Source of the DNA: Alphaproteobacteria bacterium
Lineage (GTDB): Bacteria; Pseudomonadota; Alphaproteobacteria; Rhodobacterales; Rhodobacteraceae
Assembly (NCBI GenBank): GCA_030424705.1
Contig: JAUHWJ010000090.1
Span: 1-7,183 of the forward strand
Reading direction: 5' to 3'
Length of the DNA stretch: 7,183 nucleotides
Part shown: positions 1 through 6,250 of the stretch, piece by piece
How positions within the stretch are numbered: position 1 is the first letter of the stretch
Layout: each line of letters begins with the position of its first letter
Notes under the pieces: generated by a model
What the model was told of the DNA's origin: nothing
The model's input: only the letters and a program-made list of their open reading frames with translations
Databases searched by the model: none
Translations under genes and position numbers: made by a program

Positions 1-44
1 GGGCCGACGAGGATTCGGCCCCGCCGCGCGCCCTCGCCGCCTGA
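1..44 (+). CDS. C-terminal end of an unidentified protein (partial)
   Basis: Reading the + strand from position 3 gives 13 codons, ADEDSAPPRALAA, ending in TGA at 42-44. Nearly every codon ends in G or C, as in the well-supported genes of this window. A strong hairpin begins 11 nt after the stop, which is what one expects behind the last gene of a transcription unit. The Ala/Pro-rich tail has no family signature, so the product cannot be named. The reading rests on codon use and the terminator position only. Confidence 0.5.
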   Translation, partial: ADEDSAPPRALAA

Positions 45-55
45 CGCGCCTCTCC

Positions 56-79
56 GGGCCCCGCCGCGCGGCGGGGCCC
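56..79 (+). terminator. Strong GC-rich hairpin, probable intrinsic terminator
   Basis: Positions 56-79 form a perfect 24-bp palindrome: arms GGGCCCCGCC (56-65) and GGCGGGGCCC (70-79) around a GCGC loop. It starts 11 nt after the stop of the upstream partial gene. Only TT plus CC follows, so the U-tract is weak, as is common in very GC-rich genomes. It probably ends transcription of the gene entering from the left. Confidence 0.65.
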
Positions 80-109
80 TTCCATGCATATGAGGGGCGC
101 CACTCGTCA

Positions 110-135
110 GCCGGAGGCGCAGGCGCGCCTCCGGC
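110..135. repeat. Second hairpin upstream of the hydrolase gene
   Basis: An 11-bp perfect inverted repeat, GCCGGAGGCGC (110-120) and GCGCCTCCGGC (125-135), encloses the loop AGGC. On + it is followed by CTTCCC, a poor U-tract. It could be a backup terminator, or part of the 5' regulatory region of the hydrolase gene about 95 nt downstream. Both arms are present and exact; the role is inference. Confidence 0.45.
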
Positions 136-228
136 CTTCCCGCAGGCCGCGAGGCCCCGCGCGCCGGCCCTTGACGCCGGATGCAGGGCCGGCGCACCCT
201 CTTCCATGAAAATGGATGGACCCCGCCG

Positions 229-951
229 ATGACCCTCGCCGATCCCTCCGGCTGGTTCCGCTTCGAACCCGTCAGCCCCGGCCTTACCCTCATCACGGAG
301 CCGCACGCCCACCGCTTCTTCCGCGCGAACCTGTGGCTGATCGAGGGAGCGGAGGACCGGCTTCTTATCGATTGCGGGAACGGGCTCGCGCCGCTCGCGC
401 CCCTGCTTCCGCAGGATAAGCCGCTCGCCGCGCTCGTCACTCACGCCCATGTCGATCATGTCGGCGCGCTGCACGAATTCGCCGTCAGGCTCGGCCCGGC
501 GGAAAGCGCGGCGGCGCTGGCGACGATGGAGGACGGGGCGACGCTCGCGCCGCTCCTCCGCGACCATCCCGAACCCGTCAGCCGCCCGCCCTCGCCCGGC
601 TGGTCGGCGCAGGATTTCCGCCTACGCCCCGCCCCCCTCACGCGCGCGCTCCGCGAGGGGGATCGCGTCTCCGCCGCCGGCCATGACTTCGCGGTGCTGG
701 CTCTGCCCGGCCATTCCCCGGATTCCATCGGGCTCTGGGACGAGGCGCAGGGCCTCCTCGTCACCGGCGACGCGCTCTATGAGGGCGGGCTGGTGGACGA
801 CCTCCCGCATTCCGACAAGGCCGCCTATCGCCGGACGATGGAGCGGCTGATGGGCTTCGAGCCGGCGCTGGTCCTCCCCGGCCACGGCGCCCCGCTCGAT
901 GCGCGGCGGATGCGGGAAATCGCCGCCGGATGGCTCGAGGGCGGCAGGTGA
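229..951 (+). CDS. Metallo-beta-lactamase (MBL) fold hydrolase
   Basis: A 240-residue protein with the full metal-binding set of the MBL superfamily: THAHVDH (H72, H74, D76, H77), LPGHSPDSIG (H162), TGDALY (D181) and LPGHG (H219). This is the glyoxalase II-like pattern, expected to bind two metal ions and hydrolyse an ester, thioester or similar bond. No signal peptide is visible, so it is likely cytoplasmic. The frame is also open from an ATG at 181. The start at 229 is preferred because GGATGGA (214-220) lies 8 nt upstream, the first 16 residues of the longer form look unlike a domain start, and a weak TTGACG (171-176) would place transcription after 181. It stands alone on +, between two hairpins and a convergent marR. 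The substrate cannot be deduced; the fold is certain, the specific function open. Confidence 0.9.
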   Translation: MTLADPSGWFRFEPVSPGLTLITEPHAHRFFRANLWLIEGAEDRLLIDCGNGLAPLAPLLPQDKPLAALVTHAHVDHVGALHEFAVRLGPAESAAALATMEDGATLAPLLRDHPEPVSRPPSPGWSAQDFRLRPAPLTRALREGDRVSAAGHDFAVLALPGHSPDSIGLWDEAQGLLVTGDALYEGGLVDDLPHSDKAAYRRTMERLMGFEPALVLPGHGAPLDARRMREIAAGWLEGGR

Positions 952-995
952 AAAAGTTAATTTCTCAAAAAATGTGTAATGGATTCAACGAAATT

Positions 996-1022
996 AGGCG
1001 GATATCCATGGAAATCCCGCCT
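996..1022 (-). terminator. Imperfect hairpin behind marR, probable terminator
   Basis: AGGCGGATATCCA (996-1008) pairs with TGGAAATCCCGCCT (1009-1022) apart from one bulge and one mismatch. It directly follows, and overlaps by one base, the marR stop codon (1024-1022). On the minus strand the stem is followed by AATTTCGTT, a moderately U-rich run. The 70-nt convergent gap 952-1021 is conspicuously AT-rich for this window, as expected for a terminator region between two genes that face each other. Confidence 0.45.
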
Positions 1023-1489
1023 CAGGAGAGCCCGTCCCGCTCCAGCCGCTCGGCGTCCATCGCCTGCCTGATGCGCTCCAGGGCGGGCATGACCGCCGCC
1101 ACCCGGTCCGGCTCGACGACCTGCGAGAGCTGGAGGATGTCCGGCGCGATGGAGAGGATCGCCTCCTCGCGGAAGGCCCGCCCCGCCTCCGTGATCCAGA
1201 CCCGCTTCGAACGCCCGTCCGCCGGGTTCGGCCGCATCTCCACCAGCCCGCGGGAGACAAGGCCGGCGAGCGTGTGGCTCATCGTCGTCTTCGGCACCTG
1301 GAAGGCGAGGGAGAGCGTCATCGGCGTCTGCCCGTCCCTCACCCGGATCAGGTGGTTGAGCACCGTGAAGTGGGAGACGGTCACCCCCGGCGACAGCCGC
1401 CCCTCGAACACGGCGCGGCTGAGCTGGTTGATGATCCCGACCTCGTTGAAGAAGCCGAAATAGAGCCGGACGATCTCCTCAGGCGTCAC
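1022..1489 (-). CDS. MarR-family winged-helix transcriptional regulator
   Basis: A 155-residue protein, the usual MarR length. The winged helix-turn-helix spans about residues 56-100: MTLSLAFQVPKTTMSHTL as the DNA-reading helices, then LVSRGLVEM and the wing PADGRSKRVWIT with the family's DxRxK-like wing pattern. Flanking helices would form the dimer interface. The GTG start at 1489 lies inside the last codons of the nitroreductase-like gene (11-nt overlap). GGAG about ten bases upstream and that overlap suggest translational coupling. The frame runs open further upstream to 1684, but that part is Arg/Trp-rich shadow of the neighbouring gene and was left out. MarR proteins commonly repress their own operon and respond to phenolic or oxidising compounds. 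Here the natural target is the 20-bp palindrome at 2604-2623. Ligand unknown. Confidence 0.9.
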   Translation of the reverse strand: MTPEEIVRLYFGFFNEVGIINQLSRAVFEGRLSPGVTVSHFTVLNHLIRVRDGQTPMTLSLAFQVPKTTMSHTLAGLVSRGLVEMRPNPADGRSKRVWITEAGRAFREEAILSIAPDILQLSQVVEPDRVAAVMPALERIRQAMDAERLERDGLS

Positions 1490-2579
1490 GCAATCTCGTC
1501 TCCAGCGGCCAGCGCGGGGTGCGCGGGGTTTCCGGCCCGTAGCCGAGCCGGCCCAGCATCTGAACCGTTTCGCCCGGCTTTGCCAACAGCGCATGCGCCG
1601 CCTCGTAGTGCGGGGCCATCTCCGGAAACTCCTGAAGCGACTGGGAGACGGGATGGAGCGCCAGCCCCAGCCCCGTCGTCGCAAGGTTCAGCCGCAGCCA
1701 CCGCCGCCCCGCCGCGATCTGGTCCGCCCGCGAATTCCCCGCCGTCGTCACCACCGCATAGGCCTGCGTCGCCGCCAGCATCTCCCGATAGATGTCGACC
1801 CCGATGGCGAATTCCTGGCTCGTCTGGTCCATCTGCCCCTCGCGGGTCATCATGCCGACAAGCTGCAGGCTCTCGAAGAACGGCCCGCCAAGGTCGATCC
1901 CGTCCGGGTTGGCCTCGATCTCCGCCTTCCCCATCCGCATCAGCTCCACGCTCTCCCTGAAAGTCCGCGGCGTCATGACCTCGACCATCCACGCATCCCA
2001 GGTCAGCTTCCGGAGCGCGGCGACCCGCTCCGCCTCCATAATGACCTCCGCCAGCGAGGCGAGCGCGGAGGCGGCCTCCGCAGGCACCGCGCGCGCCTCG
2101 AACGGCTCCTTGCAGGACCGCCGGTCCATCACATGCGCGAAAAGCGGGTCCCCCGCGCCCCCCTCCACAAAGGTCGCCACCGCAACCGGCCCCTCTTCCC
2201 CCTGCGGAAAGAGATCGAACGAAACCGCATGCCCCGTCTCCCCCGCCGCGACGGCGAGGAGTTCGAGGAAGCAGCCCATGCCGATGGTCAGCTGCCGGTC
2301 GTAAGGGTCCGTCTCCGGCAGGTCGCGGGACTTGTCGCGCCAGATCGCGATCTTCCCCGGCTCCCTGAGGTCCGCCTCCCAGGGCTGCCGGTTATGCGGG
2401 TTGGGCGCGAGGATGGCGTAGGAAAGCGCGCGCATCCGCGGCTCCTCGTAGCCACCGGCCGCGTCCCACGGCGCGAGCGCCTTCGCGGGCGTCCGGGTGG
2501 CGAGGAAGGCGCCGGCCGATCCGGCGGCGAGGACGACACCGCCGCCGAGAAGGCGGAGGAAGGTGCGGCGGGTGGACAT
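1479..2579 (-). CDS. Tat-exported nitroreductase-like (Acg-type) flavoprotein
   Basis: A 366-residue protein. The N-terminus carries a twin-arginine signal, STRRTFLRLL (residues 2-11), followed by a hydrophobic Gly/Ala stretch to about residue 28. There is no lipobox cysteine, so a periplasmic location is likely. The mature part looks like the nitroreductase superfamily: APNPHNRQPW (58-67) matches the FMN-binding S-x-x-N-x-Q-P-W-type block, and WLRLNLATTGLGLALHPVSQ (294-313) matches the second conserved region. The length and two-domain look fit Acg-type proteins, which are larger than ordinary nitroreductases. GGAGG (2591-2587) stands 7 nt before the ATG. It is co-transcribed with the overlapping marR, from a promoter with a palindrome over its -10. 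Family known, substrate unknown; some Acg-like proteins sequester flavin rather than reduce a substrate. Confidence 0.88.
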   Translation of the reverse strand: MSTRRTFLRLLGGGVVLAAGSAGAFLATRTPAKALAPWDAAGGYEEPRMRALSYAILAPNPHNRQPWEADLREPGKIAIWRDKSRDLPETDPYDRQLTIGMGCFLELLAVAAGETGHAVSFDLFPQGEEGPVAVATFVEGGAGDPLFAHVMDRRSCKEPFEARAVPAEAASALASLAEVIMEAERVAALRKLTWDAWMVEVMTPRTFRESVELMRMGKAEIEANPDGIDLGGPFFESLQLVGMMTREGQMDQTSQEFAIGVDIYREMLAATQAYAVVTTAGNSRADQIAAGRRWLRLNLATTGLGLALHPVSQSLQEFPEMAPHYEAAHALLAKPGETVQMLGRLGYGPETPRTPRWPLETRLRDA

Positions 2580-2603
2580 GAGGCAGCCTCCATATCGTGC
2601 GAT

Positions 2604-2623
2604 TTTGCACTACATAGTGCAAA
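2604..2623. promoter_or_regulatory. 20-bp palindromic operator, probable MarR site
   Basis: TTTGCACTACATAGTGCAAA is a perfect inverted repeat: 9-bp arms at 2604-2612 and 2615-2623 around CA. The arm and total length are typical of MarR dimer sites. It covers the -10 box (2616-2611) of the minus-strand promoter, so a bound protein would block RNA polymerase. The linked marR makes autorepression the simplest reading. Binding itself is inference. Confidence 0.75.
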
Positions 2624-2639
2624 TCGGAACGACCTTCAA
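2611..2639 (-). promoter_or_regulatory. Promoter of the nitroreductase-marR operon
   Basis: On the minus strand TTGAAG (2639-2634) and TATGTA (2616-2611) are separated by exactly 17 nt, close to the sigma-70 consensus. Transcription would begin near 2604, giving a leader of about 25 nt that contains the GGAGG at 2591-2587. The -10 lies inside the palindrome at 2604-2623. Confidence 0.65.
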
Positions 2640-2658
2640 GGCCGGCCGCACTCCCTGC

Positions 2659-2687
2659 TTGACAATTCCGCCAGCCCGCGAAACGAT
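2659..2687 (+). promoter_or_regulatory. Promoter of the preT operon
   Basis: A perfect -35 box TTGACA (2659-2664) is followed 17 nt later by AACGAT (2682-2687), a weak -10 matching three of six positions. The predicted start near 2694 falls inside the RutR-like palindrome and gives a leader of about 43 nt. The -35 is 19 nt from the -35 of the divergent promoter, so the two polymerase footprints would collide. Confidence 0.55.
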
Positions 2688-2703
2688 TTTACCAGACGGT
2701 CAA
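2688..2703. promoter_or_regulatory. RutR-like operator in front of preT
   Basis: TTTACCAGACGGTCAA matches the published E. coli RutR consensus TTGACCA-NN-TGGTCAA at 12 of its 14 defined positions. Symmetry continues outward (ATTT at 2686-2689, AAAT at 2702-2705). It begins right after the -10 and spans the expected start site, a repressor position. RutR is the TetR-family sensor of uracil and thymine, which fits the preT/preA genes behind it. The regulator gene is not in this window. Confidence 0.65.
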
Positions 2704-2736
2704 ATTCAAGCTGAGCCAATCCGGGGCGGTAGCCAG

Positions 2737-4038
2737 ATGCCGAACACGCCTTCCACGCCCGGCCTCGCCGCAGGGCGCCTGCCTGCCGAAGCCATCGCGG
2801 AGAACTTCGCGGACCTGCACCCGCCGCTGACGCCGCACGAGGCGGCGGTGGCGGCGGATCGCTGCTATTTCTGCCATGACGCGCCCTGCATCACGGCCTG
2901 CCCGACCTCCATCGACATCCCGCTCTTCATCCGCCAGATCGCGACCGGCACGCCCGAGGCGGCGGCGAAGACGATCTTCGAGCAGAACATTCTCGGCGGC
3001 ATGTGCGCCCGCGTCTGCCCGACGGAGACGCTCTGCGAGGAGGCCTGCGTGCGCGAGGCGGCGGAGGGAGAGCCGGTGCAGATCGGCCGGCTCCAGCGAT
3101 TCGCGACCGACGCGCTGATGGCGAAGCCGCATCCCTTCGCCCGCGCGCCGGAGACCGGAAAGCGCGTCGCCGTCGTCGGCGCCGGGCCCGCGGGCCTCGC
3201 CTGCGCGCATCGGCTCGCGATGAAGGGCCACGCCGTCACGATCTATGACGCGAAGCCGAAGCCGGGCGGGCTCAACGAATACGGCATCGCCGCCTACAAG
3301 ACGGTCGGCGAGTTCGCCCAAGCCGAGGTCGAATGGCTGCTCGGGATCGGCGGGATCGGGATCATCAACGGAAAGCGCCTCGGCGCCGACCTCTCGCTCG
3401 ACGCGCTGAAGGCCGAATATGACGCCGTCTTCCTCGGGATCGGGCTCGCCGGTGTCAACGCCCTCGGGATCGAGGGCGCGGAGGACGCGGTCGCCTTCAT
3501 CGCCGCCTTGCGGCAGGCGGAGGACAAGACGGCGCTCCCTGTCGGGCGCAACGTCGTCGTAATAGGCGGCGGCATGACGGCGGTGGACGCCGCGGTGCAG
3601 GCGAAGAAGCTCGGCGCCGAGACGGTGACGCTCGCCTATCGCCGGGGCCGCGAGAAGATGAACGCGAGCCGCTGGGAGCAGGACCTCGCGGCGACCTCGG
3701 GCGTCCGCATCCTCGCCAACGCCGCGCCGAAGGGCCGGGCGGAAGGCGGGATCGTCCTCGCCATGACGGCGGACGGGCCGGAGGGCCTGAAGGAGACGGG
3801 GGAGACGATCACCCTCGAAGCCGACCAGATCCTCGCCGCCATCGGCCAGAAGCTCGACGCCGCCTTCGGCCTCGCGACAGAGGGCGGGAAGATCGCCGTC
3901 ACCGGCGCCGGCCGCACCTCGCTTTCCGGCGTATGGGCGGGGGGGGACTGCGCGACCGGCGGAGACGACCTGACCGTAACCGCCGTCGCCGAGGGGCGGG
4001 ACGCGGCGGAGGACATTCACGCCACGCTCACTTCGTGA
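2737..4038 (+). CDS. preT: Dihydropyrimidine dehydrogenase, NADH/FAD subunit PreT (PydX)
   Basis: A 433-residue electron-input subunit of NAD-dependent dihydropyrimidine dehydrogenase, which passes electrons from NAD(P)H through FAD and Fe-S clusters to PreA to reduce uracil and thymine. Residues 43-55 hold C43, C46, C51 and C55; residues 94-104 hold C94, C100 and C104; Q120 follows. These spacings equal those of the mammalian enzyme's two N-terminal [4Fe-4S] clusters, including the unusual glutamine ligand. VAVVGAGPAGLACA (144-157) is the FAD Rossmann motif, VVVIGGGMTAVDAA (273-286) the NAD(P)H motif, and VWAGGDCATGGDDLTVTAV (399-417) the C-terminal FAD contact. The frame is open further upstream, but the ATG at 2737 is the first that gives the family N-terminus, and it lies 43 nt after the predicted transcript start; the GGGGCGG upstream is a weak ribosome site. 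Likely derepressed by uracil or thymine through RutR. Confidence 0.95.
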   Translation: MPNTPSTPGLAAGRLPAEAIAENFADLHPPLTPHEAAVAADRCYFCHDAPCITACPTSIDIPLFIRQIATGTPEAAAKTIFEQNILGGMCARVCPTETLCEEACVREAAEGEPVQIGRLQRFATDALMAKPHPFARAPETGKRVAVVGAGPAGLACAHRLAMKGHAVTIYDAKPKPGGLNEYGIAAYKTVGEFAQAEVEWLLGIGGIGIINGKRLGADLSLDALKAEYDAVFLGIGLAGVNALGIEGAEDAVAFIAALRQAEDKTALPVGRNVVVIGGGMTAVDAAVQAKKLGAETVTLAYRRGREKMNASRWEQDLAATSGVRILANAAPKGRAEGGIVLAMTADGPEGLKETGETITLEADQILAAIGQKLDAAFGLATEGGKIAVTGAGRTSLSGVWAGGDCATGGDDLTVTAVAEGRDAAEDIHATLTS

Positions 4039-4086
4039 ACCGCAACCGTGTATACTGTCGCGGCGCGATAGGAAGGGGAGGCCGAC

Positions 4087-4917
4087 ATGGCGGACACGGA
4101 CGAGGCGGTAGCGAACCACTACACGACAGGATCGCTCCTTGAGCGGATCAAGGCGGGCCTCGCAGCGCTCGGCGCCGATCCTGAAAGCCCGAAGCCCGAA
4201 GACCTCAAGCCGGTCGACGAGTTCCATATCGGCGGCGTGCAGGCGACGAAGGACCTCCTCGCGCAGGTGGAAGTGCCCGCTGACGCGAGGGTTCTGGACA
4301 TCGGCTCGGGCCTCGGCGGCGCGGCGCGACTGATGGCGACGAACTTCGGCGCCAAGGTCACCGGCGTTGACCTAACCCCGGAGTATGTTGAAACGAGCCG
4401 TGCTCTTTCCGCCCTCGCCGGGGTCGACGGCGTCGAGTTCATCCACGGCAGTGCGCTCGACCTGCCCGTCGATAGCGGCTCCTACGATCTCGCGACGCTC
4501 TTTCATGTCGGCATGAACATCGCCGACAAGGCGACGCTGATGCGGGAGGCGAAACGCGCGCTCCGCCGCGGCGGCTTCTTCGCGGTCTACGAGGTTATGC
4601 AGGTGCCCGGCGGCGGCGATCTGCCCTATCCATTGCCTTGGGCGGAGACGCCGGACTTCTCCTTCACCGCGACGCCGGATGAGTACGTCGCCGCCGCCGA
4701 GGCGGCCGGCTTCAAGGTGGTCGCCAGCCGCGGGCGCCGCGAATTCGCGATCGCTTTCTTCGAGAAGTTCCGCGCCGCGCTCGCCGCCTCCGGGCCGCCG
4801 CCGCTCGGCCTTCACCTCCTGATGGGCGAGACCGCCAAGCAGAAGGTCGCCCACATGCTCAAGTCGATCACCGAAAATAGGATTGAGCCGACCGAGCTAA
4901 TCTTGCGCGCCGCCTAG
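4087..4917 (+). CDS. Class I SAM-dependent methyltransferase, substrate unknown
   Basis: A 276-residue protein with a Rossmann methyltransferase core: motif I VLDIGSGLGG (69-78), the acidic ribose-binding D95 in VTGVDLTP, SALDLP (122-127) near the adenine, then YDLATLFHVGMNI (133-145) and the post-motif LRRGGFFAVYEV (159-170). An N-terminal block PVDEFHIGG (42-50) precedes the core and recurs in a group of small-molecule methyltransferases of unknown role. Similarity to sarcosine- and UbiE-type enzymes is only general. An excellent ribosome site, GGAAGGGGAG (4071-4080), precedes the ATG. A TATACT (4051-4056) in the 48-nt gap could be a -10, though no good -35 pairs with it. Codons such as GTA, CTA, TTG, AGC and GTT are commoner than in preT and preA, hinting at later insertion. 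It ends 9 nt before preA, so all three genes are almost certainly co-transcribed. Confidence 0.88.
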   Translation: MADTDEAVANHYTTGSLLERIKAGLAALGADPESPKPEDLKPVDEFHIGGVQATKDLLAQVEVPADARVLDIGSGLGGAARLMATNFGAKVTGVDLTPEYVETSRALSALAGVDGVEFIHGSALDLPVDSGSYDLATLFHVGMNIADKATLMREAKRALRRGGFFAVYEVMQVPGGGDLPYPLPWAETPDFSFTATPDEYVAAAEAAGFKVVASRGRREFAIAFFEKFRAALAASGPPPLGLHLLMGETAKQKVAHMLKSITENRIEPTELILRAA

Positions 4918-4926
4918 GAGAGACCC

Positions 4927-6228
4927 ATGGCCAGCCTCGCTTCCGACTTCCTCGGGATCAAGTCCCCCAACCCGTTCTGGCTCGCCTCGGCCCCGCCGAC
5001 CGACAAGGAATACAACGTCGTCCGCGCCTTCAAGGCGGGCTGGGGCGGCGTGGTGTGGAAGACGCTGGGGGAGGCGGGGCCGCCCGTCGTCAACGTCAAC
5101 GGCCCGCGCTACGGCGCCGTCTGGGGGGCGGACCGGCGGCTCCTTGGCCTCAACAACATCGAGCTCATCACCGACCGGCCGCTGGAGGTGAATCTCCGCG
5201 AGATCAAGGCGGTGAAGGCCGCCTGGCCCGACCGGGCGATGATCGTCTCCATCATGGTCCCCTGCGAGGAACAGGCATGGAAGCGCATCCTGCCGCTCGT
5301 GGAGGAGACGGGGGCGGACGGGATCGAGCTGAATTTCGGCTGCCCGCACGGCATGAGCGAGCGCGGCATGGGCTCCGCCGTCGGCCAGGTGCCGGAATAC
5401 ATCGAGATGGTCGCCCGCTGGTGCAAGCAGACGACGCGGATGCCCGTGATCGTGAAGCTGACGCCGAACATCACCGATATCCGCTACCCCGCCCGCGCCG
5501 CGAAGAAGGGCGGGGCGGACGCCGTCTCGCTCATCAACACCGTCTCCTCGATCACGGCGGTGGACCTCGATTCGTTCAGCCCTGAACCTTCCATCGACGG
5601 GAAGGGCTCCCACGGCGGCTATTGCGGCCCCGCCGTGAAGCCCATCGCGCTCAACATGGTGGCCGAGATCGCGCGGGACCCGGAAACGGCCGGCCTCCCC
5701 ATCTCCGGCATCGGCGGGGTGACGACCTGGCGCGATGCCGCGGAGTTCATGGCGCTCGGCGCCGGGAACGTGCAGGTCTGCACCGCGGCGATGACCTACG
5801 GCTTCGCCATCGTGAAGGAGATGAAGGCGGGCCTTTCCGACTATCTCGACCAGAAGGGGATGAGCCTTTCGGACCTCATCGGGCGCGCCACGCCGAACGT
5901 GACGGACTGGCAATATCTCAACCTCGAATACGTCGCGAAGGCGCGGATCGACCCCGACCTCTGCATCAAGTGCGGCCGCTGCTACGCAGCCTGCGAGGAC
6001 ACGTCCCACCAGGCCATCGCGATGAAGCCGGGGCGCGTCTTCGAGGTGAAGGACGACGAATGCGTCGCCTGCAACCTCTGCGTCAACGTCTGCCCGGTGG
6101 AGAACTGCATCACGATGGAGCGCCTGCCGGCGGGCGCGGTGGACCCGCGGACGGGCAAGGTGGTGCAGGCCGAACCGGCGAACTGGACGACGCATCCGAA
6201 CAATCCGGGGGCGGTGGCGGCGGAGTAG
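4927..6228 (+). CDS. preA: Dihydropyrimidine dehydrogenase, catalytic subunit PreA (PydA)
   Basis: A 433-residue FMN subunit that reduces uracil and thymine to their 5,6-dihydro forms, the first step of reductive pyrimidine breakdown. It joins PreT in a heteromer equivalent to the single-chain mammalian enzyme. The TIM-barrel part resembles dihydroorotate dehydrogenase. NNIEL (76-80) and ELNFGCPHGMSERGMG (134-149) hold the substrate-binding asparagines and the catalytic C139; KLTPNITDI (177-185) and N204-T205 complete the active site; ISGIGGVTTW (259-268) binds the FMN phosphate. The C-terminus is a two-cluster ferredoxin: C346, C349, C352, C356 and C379, C382, C385, C389. The length is near that of the E. 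coli protein (about 411). The ribosome site GGAGAG overlaps the stop of the methyltransferase gene. Nothing essential is missing. The usual next genes, dihydropyrimidinase and beta-ureidopropionase, do not follow here. Confidence 0.96.
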   Translation: MASLASDFLGIKSPNPFWLASAPPTDKEYNVVRAFKAGWGGVVWKTLGEAGPPVVNVNGPRYGAVWGADRRLLGLNNIELITDRPLEVNLREIKAVKAAWPDRAMIVSIMVPCEEQAWKRILPLVEETGADGIELNFGCPHGMSERGMGSAVGQVPEYIEMVARWCKQTTRMPVIVKLTPNITDIRYPARAAKKGGADAVSLINTVSSITAVDLDSFSPEPSIDGKGSHGGYCGPAVKPIALNMVAEIARDPETAGLPISGIGGVTTWRDAAEFMALGAGNVQVCTAAMTYGFAIVKEMKAGLSDYLDQKGMSLSDLIGRATPNVTDWQYLNLEYVAKARIDPDLCIKCGRCYAACEDTSHQAIAMKPGRVFEVKDDECVACNLCVNVCPVENCITMERLPAGAVDPRTGKVVQAEPANWTTHPNNPGAVAAE

Positions 6229-6250
6229 AGGGGGGATTCCCTGTTCATAG

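Noticed and set aside
1490..1684. Longer marR frame starting at 1684
   Set aside because: The extra 65 residues are Arg/Trp/Pro-rich and lie wholly within the flavoprotein gene; the MarR-like region starts at the GTG at 1489.
1593..2714. Plus-strand frame opposite the nitroreductase-like gene, and the similar one over marR (930-1463)
   Set aside because: Arg/Pro-rich shadows without motifs, covering genes with clear domains and ribosome sites.
2689..4227. Minus-strand open frame of 512 codons opposite preT
   Set aside because: Same cause; low-complexity Arg/Gly-rich product and it runs across the well-supported preT gene.
5332..5385. Possible loss of a catalytic residue in the PreA active-site loop (GMGSAVGQ)
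   Set aside because: The catalytic cysteine is the one in NFGCPHG (C139), which is present; the valine further along is not the catalytic position.
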